This document shows, piece after piece, positions 36,139 to 44,351 of a stretch of DNA of 64,000 nucleotides. A model generated the notes under the pieces. It did no database searches, was not told the DNA's origin, and saw only the letters and a program-made list of their open reading frames with translations. Position 1 is the first letter of the stretch, and each line of letters begins with the position of its first letter. The position numbers and the translations under genes were made by a program. Source of the stretch: Sphingomonas taxi (GTDB lineage Bacteria; Pseudomonadota; Alphaproteobacteria; Sphingomonadales; Sphingomonadaceae); contig QFQI01000006.1 of the NCBI GenBank assembly GCA_003243195.1, positions 1-64,000 of the forward strand, written 5' to 3'.

Positions 36139-37140
36139 ATGAAGCCCGTGATCTTCGGCCTGTCCGGCCCGGTACTGACGCCCGTGGAGGCGACCTTCTT
36201 CCGCAACGTCCGCCCCGCCGGCTACATCCTGTTCCGCCGCAATGTCGAGAACCGGGCGCAACTGCGCGCGCTGACCGACGCGCTGCGCGAACTGGAGGGC
36301 CGCGACGATGTGGCGATCCTGGTCGATCAGGAGGGCGGGCGGGTCGCGCGGCTCGGCCCGCCGGAGTGGCCGGCCTTTCCGGCCGGACCGGACTTCGATC
36401 GCCTGTACGAACGGGCGCCGATGTCGGGGATCGAGGCGGCGCGCGCCAACGGCCATGCGCTGGGGCTGATGCTGTCGGAGGTCGGCATCACGGTCGATTG
36501 CCACCCGATCCTCGACGTCGCGCGGTCCGGGACGACCGAGGCGATCGCGACGCGCGCGTTCGGGCGCGAGCCGATGCGCGTCGCCGCGATGGGGCGCGCG
36601 ACGCTGGAAGGGCTGGCGACCGGCGGGGTGGTCGGCGTGGTCAAGCACATGCCCGGCCATGGCCGCGCGCTGCTGGATACCCATTACCACCTGCCGACCG
36701 TCACCGCGTCGGCCGAGGAACTGGAGGACGACCTCGCGCCGTTCCGCACGCTGGCGCATGCGCCGATGGGGATGACCAGCCATATCGTCTATCAGGCGTG
36801 GGACGCCGAACGCCCCGCCACCCTGTCGCCGGTGGTGATCGGGGAGGTGATCCGTGGGCGGATCGGCTTCGACGGGCTGCTGATGACCGACGACATCGAT
36901 ATGAAGGCGCTGTCCGGCACCGCCGGCGACAAGGCCGCCGGGGCGATCGCCGCCGGCTGCGACGTGGTGCTCGATTGCTGGGCGCGCATGCCGGAGATGG
37001 AGGAGATCGCGGCGCGGCTGGGCGAGATCACGCCCGCAGGCCGCGAGCGGCTCGACCGCGCGATGGCGGGCAGGCTGGCACCGACCGGCGACATGGCGGA
37101 GGCGCTCGACACGCGCGACCGCTTGCTGGCGCTGGTGTGA
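36139..37140 (+). CDS. nagZ: Beta-N-acetylhexosaminidase
   Basis: NagZ is a cytoplasmic glycoside hydrolase family 3 enzyme that removes GlcNAc from anhydro-muropeptides in cell-wall recycling. The 333-residue protein has VDQEGGRVARLGPPEWPAFP and the family motif KHMPGHGRALLDTHYHLP, then MTDDIDMKAL with the catalytic Asp. ATG 36139 fits the N-terminus. NagZ products can induce beta-lactamases in other bacteria, but the BlaI system at 52.5 kb is of a different type. Confidence 0.96.
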   Translation: MKPVIFGLSGPVLTPVEATFFRNVRPAGYILFRRNVENRAQLRALTDALRELEGRDDVAILVDQEGGRVARLGPPEWPAFPAGPDFDRLYERAPMSGIEAARANGHALGLMLSEVGITVDCHPILDVARSGTTEAIATRAFGREPMRVAAMGRATLEGLATGGVVGVVKHMPGHGRALLDTHYHLPTVTASAEELEDDLAPFRTLAHAPMGMTSHIVYQAWDAERPATLSPVVIGEVIRGRIGFDGLLMTDDIDMKALSGTAGDKAAGAIAAGCDVVLDCWARMPEMEEIAARLGEITPAGRERLDRAMAGRLAPTGDMAEALDTRDRLLALV

Positions 37141-37178
37141 CGGCACGCCTTGCCGGGTGACGAACCGCGCCGTTGACG

Positions 37179-37531
37179 ATGGCGGCCCGGGGTTATGCCC
37201 GCATCGCCCGGCTGACCGTTGCCGCCCTGATCGTGACGTCGGTTCGCGCGAACCGCGCCCTTGCGGACGAGTCGCGGCTGCCGTTGCGATGGTCGTTCAC
37301 GGGATCGGTCAACTGGACGGCTCCGCGCGCGCCAGCGCTGTCCTTCATGCCGGTGCTCGGCGCGATCACGCTTGGGATGACGATCGTCGTGGCGACGACG
37401 ATGACGCCGCGCCCCGGGCAGGGAGGGGGTGGCGCTTCCCGTGACCCTCGTCCTGTCGGCCGCGCTGGTCGCGATCCATGCGCTGCATCTCCGGCTGGTT
37501 TGCCGGACGCTCGCCGGGGCGAGCCGCTAAG
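37179..37531 (+). pseudogene. Probable frameshifted remnant of a DUF1648-like membrane protein
   Basis: From ATG 37179 the frame reads a hydrophobic helix, then DESRLPLRWSFTGSVNW, then the helix SFMPVLGAITLGMTIVVATT, which recalls small DUF1648-type membrane proteins. It then degenerates into Arg/Pro-rich sequence. In the +1 frame, after a G-rich run near 37421-37430, VTLVLSAALVAIHALHLRLV continues as a third helix and ends at TAA 37529-37531. A single frameshift would explain this. The family match is by eye. 37532-37666 shows nothing. Confidence 0.4.
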
Positions 37532-37666
37532 CGCCGAGCCCCCGCCGGCCCCGATAGCTTGAGTCCGGGGCCGGCCGGCAAGCGGCCTTCGCGCGAGGAT
37601 GAGGGGCGCGGCAGGCCGGTGCCGGCGTACCGGGTCAGACGCGGCGCGAGTGGGCAGGGAACTGCC

Positions 37667-37890
37667 CCGCCGGACGCCCCCGCTCACTCCTGCGTAGCCG
37701 GAATGGCTGGCTGCGCCGGGGGCGGATGTCCGCCGGACATTCACCTTTATCCCTGCTTCGCCAGAGTGGCTGGCTGCGCCGGGGGCGAATGTCCGCCGGA
37801 CATTCACCTCTATCCCTGCTTCGCCAGAGTGGCTGGCTGCGCCGGGGGCGAATGTCCGCCGGACATTCACCTTTATCCCTGCTTCGCCAG
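37667..37890. repeat. 63-bp tandem palindromic array, four units
   Basis: The core CCGCCGGAC recurs at 37667, 37730, 37793 and 37856, exactly 63 bp apart. The inner units contain GAATGTCC-GCC-GGACATTC and GCCAG-AGTGG-CTGGC hairpins and are nearly identical. The 37667 unit is degenerate, and the last is partial and supplies the final codons and stop of accC (stop 37873-37875). Units are contiguous, without spacers. Confidence 0.85.
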
Positions 37891-39222
37891 CCACTCCTCC
37901 AGCCATTTGATGGTGTACGCGCCTTCCTGGAACTCCGGATCGTCGAGCAGCGCCTGATGCAGCGGGATGGTGGTCTTCATCCCCTCGATCACGAATTCCT
38001 CCAGCGCGCGGCGCAGGCGGCGCAGCGCACCCTGCCGGGTGGTGCCGTAGACGATCAGCTTGGCGATCATGCTGTCGTAATGCGGCGGCACCTTGTAGCC
38101 GGCATACAGCCCCGAATCGACGCGGACGTGCATCCCGCCGGGCGCGTGATATTGCTTCACCAGCCCCGGCGACGGCATGAAGGTGCGCGGATCCTCGGCG
38201 TTGATGCGGCATTCGATCGCATGGCCGCGGAACACCACGTCCTCCTGCCGCAGCGTGAGGGGATGCCCCTCGGCGACGCGGATCTGCTCGCGCACCAGGT
38301 CCAGCCCGGTGATCGCCTCGGTCACCGGATGCTCCACCTGCAGGCGGGTGTTCATCTCGATGAAGTAGAATTCGCCGTCTTCCCACAGGAACTCGATCGT
38401 TCCCGCGCCGCGATAGCCCATGTCGGCCATCGCCTTCGCGACGATCCCGCCCATGCGGTCGCGCTCCTCGGGCGAGATCACCGGGGAGGGCGCTTCCTCC
38501 AGCACCTTCTGGTGGCGGCGTTGCAGCGAACAGTCGCGCTCGCCGAGGTGGATGGCATGGCCGTTGCCGTCGCCGAACACCTGGAACTCGATATGGCGCG
38601 GGTTGCCGAGATATTTTTCCATATAGACGGTCGCGTCGCCGAACGCCGCCTTCGCCTCGGTTCCGGCCTGCTGGATCAGCGTCTCGATCTGATCGGGGGA
38701 CTGGCACACCTTCATGCCGCGCCCGCCGCCGCCCGACGCCGCCTTGATGATGACCGGATAGCCGATCCGCTCCGCCAGCGCCTTCGCCTCCGCCACGTCG
38801 CCGATCGCGCCGTCGGAGCCGGGAACGAGCGGCAGCCCCAGCGCGCCGGCGGTGCGCTTGGCTTCCACCTTGTCGCCCATGATCCGGATATGTTCCGGCT
38901 TCGGCCCGACGAAGATCAGGTTGTGCAGCTCGACGATCTCGGCGAACTTCGCGTTTTCGCTCAGGAAGCCGTAACCGGGGTGGATCGCGTCCGCGCCGCT
39001 GATCTCCGCCGCGGAGATGATGTTGGGGATGTTCAGGTAACTGTCCGCCGCCGCCGGTGGGCCGATGCAGATCGCCTCGTCCGCCAGCCGCACGTGCATG
39101 GCATCGGCATCGGCGGTGGAATGCACCGCCACCGTCCTGATGCCCATTTCATGGCAGGCGCGATGGATGCGCAGCGCGATCTCGCCGCGATTCGCGATCA
39201 GCAGTTTGTTGATCTTCGCCAT
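37873..39222 (-). CDS. accC: Acetyl-CoA carboxylase, biotin carboxylase subunit
   Basis: AccC carboxylates biotin on AccB with ATP and bicarbonate, the first half-reaction of malonyl-CoA synthesis. The 449-residue protein starts KINKLLIANRGEIALRIHRA, has the ATP-grasp Gly-rich loop KAASGGGGRGMKV, EEAPSPVISPEERDRMG and FIEMNTRLQVEHPVTE. ATG 39222 directly abuts the accB stop. The final residues (LAKQG) fall inside the partial last unit of the tandem array, so the C-terminus may have been trimmed or rebuilt by it. Confidence 0.98.
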   Translation of the reverse strand: MAKINKLLIANRGEIALRIHRACHEMGIRTVAVHSTADADAMHVRLADEAICIGPPAAADSYLNIPNIISAAEISGADAIHPGYGFLSENAKFAEIVELHNLIFVGPKPEHIRIMGDKVEAKRTAGALGLPLVPGSDGAIGDVAEAKALAERIGYPVIIKAASGGGGRGMKVCQSPDQIETLIQQAGTEAKAAFGDATVYMEKYLGNPRHIEFQVFGDGNGHAIHLGERDCSLQRRHQKVLEEAPSPVISPEERDRMGGIVAKAMADMGYRGAGTIEFLWEDGEFYFIEMNTRLQVEHPVTEAITGLDLVREQIRVAEGHPLTLRQEDVVFRGHAIECRINAEDPRTFMPSPGLVKQYHAPGGMHVRVDSGLYAGYKVPPHYDSMIAKLIVYGTTRQGALRRLRRALEEFVIEGMKTTIPLHQALLDDPEFQEGAYTIKWLEEWLAKQG

Positions 39223-39711
39223 TTACTCGACGATCACCAGCGGCTGGTCGAATTCCACCGGCTGGCCGTTGTCGACCAGGATCGCCTTCACGACGCCCGC
39301 GGACGGCGCGGTGATCGGGTTCATCACCTTCATCGCCTCGACGATCAGCAGCGTGTCGCCCGCCGCCACGCTCTGCCCGACCGTGGCGAAGGGCTTGGCG
39401 CCCGGCTCGGCGGCGAGATAGACGGTGCCGACCATCGGCGAGCGCACCGCATTGGCGTCGGACGGCGCCGACGGGCCGGCGGTGTCGACCTGCGGCGGCG
39501 TGGCGAGCGGCGCGGCGGCGACCGGCGCCGGCGCGTAATGCACGGCCGGCGCGGCATTCACCGCCGCCGCCTTGCGCGCGACGCGGATCTTGCGGTCGCC
39601 GTCCTCGACCTCGATTTCGGTCAACTGCGTGGTGTCGAGCAGCTCGGCGAGCTGGCGCACCAGATCGACGTCGACCTGCATCGCGCCGCCGTTGTGAGAG
39701 ATGTCAGCCAT
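39223..39711 (-). CDS. accB: Biotin carboxyl carrier protein of acetyl-CoA carboxylase
   Basis: AccB carries biotin between the two active sites of acetyl-CoA carboxylase. The 162-residue protein has an N-terminal helical part with VDLVRQLAELLDTTQLTEIE, an Ala/Pro-rich linker (about 50-85), and the biotinyl domain with EAMKVMN, the modified residue being Lys128. It directly precedes accC without spacing. The biotin operon in this window would provide the cofactor. Confidence 0.97.
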   Translation of the reverse strand: MADISHNGGAMQVDVDLVRQLAELLDTTQLTEIEVEDGDRKIRVARKAAAVNAAPAVHYAPAPVAAAPLATPPQVDTAGPSAPSDANAVRSPMVGTVYLAAEPGAKPFATVGQSVAAGDTLLIVEAMKVMNPITAPSAGVVKAILVDNGQPVEFDQPLVIVE

Positions 39712-39749
39712 GCAACCCTGATGTTCCCCAATATAGGGCGCGCCTCCTG

Positions 39750-40184
39750 TCAGAAGCGGGCCGCCGCTTCAAGCGCGAGATGGTAGGACAAGGCGCCGAA
39801 CCCCGCGATGGTTCCTTTCGCGGCGCGCCCGACGAACGATGTGTGGCGGAATTCCTCCCGCATGTGCGGATTGGACAGGTGCACCTCGATCACGGGGGTG
39901 CGGATCGCCTTGATCGCGTCGTGCACCGCCACCGAGGTGTGGGTGAAGGCGCCGGCGTTCAGGATCACCGCGCGCGCGTCATGCGCCTGCGCCTCGTGCA
40001 GCCAGTCGACCAGATGCCCCTCGTGATTGGACTGGCGCATGTCGATCGCCAGCCCGAGTTCGCGGGCGCGGTCCTCCAGCGCGCCGGCGATGTCGTCCAG
40101 CGTGTCGTGGCCGTAGATCTCCGGCTCGCGCGTGCCGAGCAGGTTCAGGTTCGGGCCGTTGAGGACGTAGACGGTATCGGTCAT
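39750..40184 (-). CDS. aroQ: 3-dehydroquinate dehydratase, type II
   Basis: AroQ dehydrates 3-dehydroquinate in the shikimate pathway. The 144-residue protein has VLNGPNLNLLGTREPEIYG, with the catalytic Tyr, then QSNHEGHLVDWLHEA, NAGAFTHTSVAVHDA and EVHLSNPHMREEFRH. ATG 40184 gives the normal length; the frame upstream is antisense to thiSG. It precedes accB by 38 bp on the same strand, a common alphaproteobacterial arrangement (aroQ-accB-accC). Confidence 0.97.
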   Translation of the reverse strand: MTDTVYVLNGPNLNLLGTREPEIYGHDTLDDIAGALEDRARELGLAIDMRQSNHEGHLVDWLHEAQAHDARAVILNAGAFTHTSVAVHDAIKAIRTPVIEVHLSNPHMREEFRHTSFVGRAAKGTIAGFGALSYHLALEAAARF

Positions 40185-40247
40185 CCGCGCACCATCGCAT
40201 CCGTTACGCCCTCGCGCAACGTTGCCCCTGCCGGCGCGCCTCCCTAG

Positions 40248-41291
40248 ATGGCGCGCATGGCACATTCCGACGGCACCATCACCATCACCGTGAACGGCGA
40301 GCACAAGCGCGTCACCGCGGGCCTGACCATCGCCGAACTGGCCCAGTCGCTGGGGCTGGTGCCCGAGAAGCTGGCCGTGGAGCGCAACCTGGAGGTGGTG
40401 CCGCGCTCGACGCTGGGCGAGGTGCGCGTCGAGGATGGCGACGAACTGGAGATCGTCCACTTCGTCGGTGGTGGCGACCATCCGGTTACCGGGGGCGGTG
40501 GCGACCATGCCGGGGCGCTCGCGGACGATAGCTGGACCGTCGCGGGGCGCACCTTCCGGTCGCGGCTGATCGTCGGCACCGGCAAGTACCGGGACTTCGC
40601 GCAGAACGCGGCGGCGGTCGAGGCGTCGGGCGCGGAGATCGTCACGGTGGCGGTGCGCCGCGTCAACGTCAGCGATCCGAACGCGCCGATGCTGACCGAC
40701 TTCATCGACCCGAAGCGCATCACCTACCTGCCCAACACCGCGGGCTGCTTCACCGCCGAGGACGCGATCCGCACGCTGCGGCTGGCGCGCGAGGCGGGCG
40801 GCTGGGACCTGGTCAAGCTGGAGGTGCTGGGCGAGGCGCGCACGCTGTACCCCGACATGCGCGAGACGCTGAAGGCGACCGAGGTGCTGGTGCGCGAGGG
40901 GTTCAAGCCGATGGTCTATTGTGTCGACGATCCGATCGCCGCGAAGCAGCTGGAGGAGGCCGGGGCGGTCGCGATCATGCCGCTGGGCGCGCCGATCGGA
41001 TCGGGCCTGGGCATCCAGAACAAGGTCACGATCCGGCTGATCGTGGAGGGGGCGAAGGTGCCCGTGCTGGTGGATGCCGGCGTGGGGCAGGCGAGCGACG
41101 CGGCGGTGGCGATGGAGCTGGGCTGCGACGGCGTGCTGATGAACACCGCGATCGCCGAGGCCAAGGATCCGATCCTGATGGCGGCGGCGATGAAGGCGGC
41201 GGTGGCGGCCGGGCGCATGAGCTACCGTGCCGGGCGGATGGGCCAGCGGCGCTATGCCGATCCGTCCAGCCCGCTGGCGGGATTGATCTGA
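40248..41291 (+). CDS. thiG: Fused sulfur carrier ThiS and thiazole synthase ThiG
   Basis: ThiG builds the thiazole ring of thiamine using sulfur from ThiS thiocarboxylate. Here one 347-residue chain has an N-terminal ThiS ubiquitin-like domain (about 10-76, ending EIVHFVGGG), a linker with a second TGGGGDHAGA (81-90), and a full ThiG barrel (about 95-347) with Schiff-base Lys190 in WDLVKLEVLGE. The ThiS Gly-Gly is therefore internal, not terminal. ATG 40248 or ATG 40257 could start it; neither has a good ribosome-binding site. No other thi gene is adjacent. Confidence 0.93.
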   Translation: MARMAHSDGTITITVNGEHKRVTAGLTIAELAQSLGLVPEKLAVERNLEVVPRSTLGEVRVEDGDELEIVHFVGGGDHPVTGGGGDHAGALADDSWTVAGRTFRSRLIVGTGKYRDFAQNAAAVEASGAEIVTVAVRRVNVSDPNAPMLTDFIDPKRITYLPNTAGCFTAEDAIRTLRLAREAGGWDLVKLEVLGEARTLYPDMRETLKATEVLVREGFKPMVYCVDDPIAAKQLEEAGAVAIMPLGAPIGSGLGIQNKVTIRLIVEGAKVPVLVDAGVGQASDAAVAMELGCDGVLMNTAIAEAKDPILMAAAMKAAVAAGRMSYRAGRMGQRRYADPSSPLAGLI

Positions 41292-41314
41292 AGCAGGCTC
41301 GCCGCATCGCCCAC

Positions 41315-41339
41315 GGAACCGCTTTGATGCACCACCGTT
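41315..41339 (+). promoter_or_regulatory. EcfG-type general-stress promoter of csbD
   Basis: GGAAC (41315-41319), 16 bp and CGTT (41336-41339) match exactly the alphaproteobacterial EcfG sigma-factor consensus. The predicted start is about 25 bp upstream of the csbD ATG. Confidence 0.7.
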
Positions 41340-41373
41340 GTGTCGTCACAGGGTTACAGAGTGGAGAACGACG

Positions 41374-41556
41374 ATGGGCGAGCTGACCGACAAGATCAAG
41401 GGCAATGTCAATGAAGCGATCGGCAAGGTGAAGGAGGCCGTCGGCCACCACAACCACGACGCCGATCTTGCCGCCGAGGGCAAGGGCCAGCAGGTCCAAG
41501 GCAAGGGCGAGCAGTTCAAGGGCAAGGTCAAGGGCGCGCTGGGCGACGACATCTGA
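41374..41556 (+). CDS. CsbD family stress-response protein
   Basis: CsbD proteins are small, very hydrophilic, general-stress proteins of unknown mechanism. The 60-residue product MGELTDKIKGNVNEAIGKV is rich in Lys, Gly and Glu and repeats the GNVNEAIGKVKEAVG and GKGEQFKGKVKGALG pattern of the family. GGAG lies 8 nt before ATG 41374. It has its own EcfG-type promoter and a strong terminator, so it is a monocistronic stress gene. Confidence 0.92.
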   Translation: MGELTDKIKGNVNEAIGKVKEAVGHHNHDADLAAEGKGQQVQGKGEQFKGKVKGALGDDI

Positions 41557-41576
41557 TCGTCATCGCGTGAGCTGAG

Positions 41577-41614
41577 AAAAAAGCCGTTCCGACCAGTGTC
41601 GGGGCGGCTTTTTT
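41577..41614 (+). terminator. Strong intrinsic terminator after csbD
   Basis: AAAAAAGCCG and CGGCTTTTTT flank an inner CCGAC-CAGT-GTCGG stem. The T-run on one strand and the A-run on the other allow it to work in both directions, serving csbD and the convergent ExoD-like gene. Confidence 0.9.
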
Positions 41615-41749
41615 GCGTGTCTGCCGGTCGGTCGTGATTGCCGGTGCAGCGAGTCGGTCCGGGGAGAGAACAGGCGCGACGCATGGGGTTGCTTCGTTGC
41701 GCGCCGCAATGTCGGATCCCGTGCGTGACCCTCGCAGGTCACATCTACG

Positions 41750-42340
41750 TCACTTGCCGCTCAGCAATCCCAGTCCCAGCCCGGCCGCGGCCACCGCCAG
41801 CATCATCGCGACGATCATCAGCGCGCCATCGCGTACCGTGATCGCCAGCCCGAAGGCGGCGATGGCCAGCATCGGCACGGTGGTGGCAAGCGGCAGCAGT
41901 TCCAGCGGCGGGACGGTGCACGCCAGCGCGATCACGCCGATCGCCGCGATGCGCACGAACGGTCCGGTGGTCAGCGCCGGGATGCGCCCGTGGAACCAGC
42001 GATCCATGAACCGGGCGATGCCACGCGTCTTCTCCACCGCCTTACCCGCCTTGCGCGCGTCGATCGAGCGGCGGCGCACGACGCCGGGCAGCCACAGGTG
42101 CCGGCGACCCAGCGCCATCTGCACCGCGATCAACACGATCACCGCCGCCATCGCGGTCGGCAGGCCCGGGATGCTGCCGATCGGCGAGATGTCGATCAGC
42201 GGCATGACGATCAGGAACGGTCCGAAACCGCGACTGCCGAGCGCCTCCACGACGTGGCCGACCGTGACGCGATCGTCCTTGTTCGCCAGCTTCTCGATCG
42301 CGTCGAGAATGTCGCCGACGCTGTGCGGTTCGTTCGCCAT
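41750..42340 (-). CDS. ExoD-like membrane protein
   Basis: The 196-residue protein has an N-terminal polar part (SVGDILDAIEKLANKDDRVTVG) and several hydrophobic helices (FLIVMPLIDISPIGSIPGLP; AAVIVLIAVQMALG; ALTTGPFVRIAAIGVIALA). This is the layout of the ExoD family, first described in Rhizobium exopolysaccharide synthesis, whose biochemical role is unclear. No exopolysaccharide gene is nearby. 42341-42604, upstream, shows nothing. Confidence 0.85.
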   Translation of the reverse strand: MANEPHSVGDILDAIEKLANKDDRVTVGHVVEALGSRGFGPFLIVMPLIDISPIGSIPGLPTAMAAVIVLIAVQMALGRRHLWLPGVVRRRSIDARKAGKAVEKTRGIARFMDRWFHGRIPALTTGPFVRIAAIGVIALACTVPPLELLPLATTVPMLAIAAFGLAITVRDGALMIVAMMLAVAAAGLGLGLLSGK

Positions 42341-42604
42341 GTGGTGGTCAACCCATGGGTGAGGGCGGTGGTTGCCCGCCGGCTGGCGGTCGGCGGACCG
42401 GCGTGACGAAGCCGCCTGTTTCCCCGCGCAACGGTCGTCCCGGCCGTCGCGCGACCCGCCGATGTGTCTGGCGACGGCGTCAGGCCCGGTCGTGCCGGGG
42501 AGGCAGCGGCCGGGGTCGAACTGCCGTCCGGAGCGGGTGCGCCGCTTCGCGCCCTCCGCGCGAACCGGCCGTGGATCAGGTCCGGCGTTCGATGCCCTGC
42601 ACGT

Positions 42605-44254
42605 TCAGCGCGACGATCGCAGCGCCGACAGCGTCGCGGCGGGCGTGATCTGCTCGATATCGGTGCGGCAGTGGATCAGCCGTACGCCGCCGGTCGCCGC
42701 CATCCGCTCCAGCGCGGGGGCGAAGTCGGCGGTGCGCTCGACCGTCTCGGCGGTCGCGCCGTACGCGCGCGCCAGCGCCGCGAAATCGGGATTGGTAAGC
42801 GCGGTGGCGGCGGGGCGGCCGGGAAAGGCGCGCTCCTGATGCATGCGGATCGTGCCATACGCGCCATTGTCGACCACGATCACCAGCAGGTTCGCGCCGT
42901 GCTGGACCGCGGTCGCCAGTTCCTGTCCGTTCATCAGGAAGTCGCCGTCACCCGCCACCGCGACCACGCTGCGCCCCGGCCGGCGCAGCGCGGCGGCGAC
43001 CGCCGCGGGCGTGCCATAGCCCATCGCCCCGGCGGTCGGCGCCAGTTGCGTGCCCGGCCCGCAATATTGCCAGTAACGGTGCCACCAGCCCGAGAAATTG
43101 CCCGCGCCGTTGCAGATGATCGTGTCGGCCGGCAGCGCGTCGCGCATCGCCGCCACGCACGGCCCCAGGTCCAGCGTCACGCCGTCGCGCGCGGCCGGGA
43201 CGCTCCACGCCCGATATTCGGCATGCGCCTCCTCGGCATGCGGGTGCGCCGGACCGTCGAGCGGGACCAGCGCCTCGGCGAAATCGGCCATGCCGGCGCA
43301 GATCGCCAGATCGGTGGCATAGGTGCGGTGCAGCTCCTGCGGATCGGGATGGACGTGCACCAGCCGCTGGCCGGGATGATCCGGCGTCACCAGCGTATAG
43401 CCATCGGTGGTCGCCTCGCCGAGCCGCGCGCCGACCACCAGCAGCAGGTCCGCCGCGCGCACGCGCGCCACCAGCGCGGGGTTGGGACCGTAGCCGAGAT
43501 TGCCGGCATAGGCCGGGCAGTCGTTGGCGATCGCATCCTGCCGGCGGAAGGCGGCGGCGATCGGCACCCCGGCACGCGTCGCCCAATCGGCGAAAGACGT
43601 GGCGGCGGTGACGTCCCAGCCGGCGCCACCCACGATCGCCAGCGGCCGTTCGGCGGTGACGAGCAGGTCGCGCAGCCGGTCGAGCGTGTCGGCGTCCACC
43701 GCCTGGTCCGCGCGTTCGACGCGCGCGCGGTCGACCGCCTCCACCTCCTCCAGCAGCATGTCCTCGGGCAGCGCCAGCACCACCGGGCCGGGGCGGCCGT
43801 TCATCGCGGTGGCATAGGCGCGCGCGACATATTCGGGGATGCGCCGCGCATCGTCGATCCGCGCCGCCCATTTGGCGAAGCCGCCGAACATCGCCGCGAA
43901 ATCGATCTCCTGAAACGCCTCGCGGTCGCGCGTGCCGCGATCGACGTCGCCGATGAACAGGATCATCGGCTGCGAATCCTGCATCGCGACGTGGACGCCG
44001 ATCGCGGCATTGGTCGCGCCCGGCCCGCGCGTGACGAACGCCACGCCCGGCCGGTGTGTCAGCGTGCCGTCCGCGCACGCCATGAACGCCGCGCCGCCTT
44101 CCTGGCGACACGTCACCAGGTCGATCGACGGCGTATCATGCAGCGCGTCGAGCACCGCCAGGAAGCTCTCCCCCGGCACGGTGAAGATGCGGTCGCAGCC
44201 CTGCGCCACGAGCTGGTCGACCAGGATTCGGCCGCCGTTCCTTGGGTTTGCCAT
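42605..44254 (-). CDS. Thiamine-pyrophosphate-dependent enzyme, acetolactate-synthase-like
   Basis: The 549-residue protein has the three-domain ThDP fold. The N-terminal domain shows GESFLAVLDALHDTPS and the cofactor-activating Glu in RQEGGAAFMA. The ThDP-binding motif GDGDFLMNGQELATAVQHGA and DNGAYGTIRMHQE lies near 420-460. It resembles large-subunit acetolactate synthase or benzoylformate-type decarboxylases, but no IlvN partner is adjacent. The exact reaction is not clear from sequence. It is divergent from the HAD gene. Confidence 0.85.
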   Translation of the reverse strand: MANPRNGGRILVDQLVAQGCDRIFTVPGESFLAVLDALHDTPSIDLVTCRQEGGAAFMACADGTLTHRPGVAFVTRGPGATNAAIGVHVAMQDSQPMILFIGDVDRGTRDREAFQEIDFAAMFGGFAKWAARIDDARRIPEYVARAYATAMNGRPGPVVLALPEDMLLEEVEAVDRARVERADQAVDADTLDRLRDLLVTAERPLAIVGGAGWDVTAATSFADWATRAGVPIAAAFRRQDAIANDCPAYAGNLGYGPNPALVARVRAADLLLVVGARLGEATTDGYTLVTPDHPGQRLVHVHPDPQELHRTYATDLAICAGMADFAEALVPLDGPAHPHAEEAHAEYRAWSVPAARDGVTLDLGPCVAAMRDALPADTIICNGAGNFSGWWHRYWQYCGPGTQLAPTAGAMGYGTPAAVAAALRRPGRSVVAVAGDGDFLMNGQELATAVQHGANLLVIVVDNGAYGTIRMHQERAFPGRPAATALTNPDFAALARAYGATAETVERTADFAPALERMAATGGVRLIHCRTDIEQITPAATLSALRSSR

Positions 44255-44351
44255 GACCGGCAACCTATCGCGCCGACCGCTCGCCGCAAGGGGGATCGTC
44301 GTGTCCGCCACCGCCCGTTGCCTTCGTCGCGGCGCGCGCTAAGGAACAGGC

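Noticed and set aside
37667..37890. Repeat array considered as a CRISPR
   Set aside because: The units are contiguous with a 63-bp period and no unique spacers, and no cas gene is in the window.
42341..42604. Gene in the gap between the ExoD-like and ThDP enzyme genes
   Set aside because: Short frames on the plus strand lack ribosome-binding sites and have Arg/Pro-rich composition.
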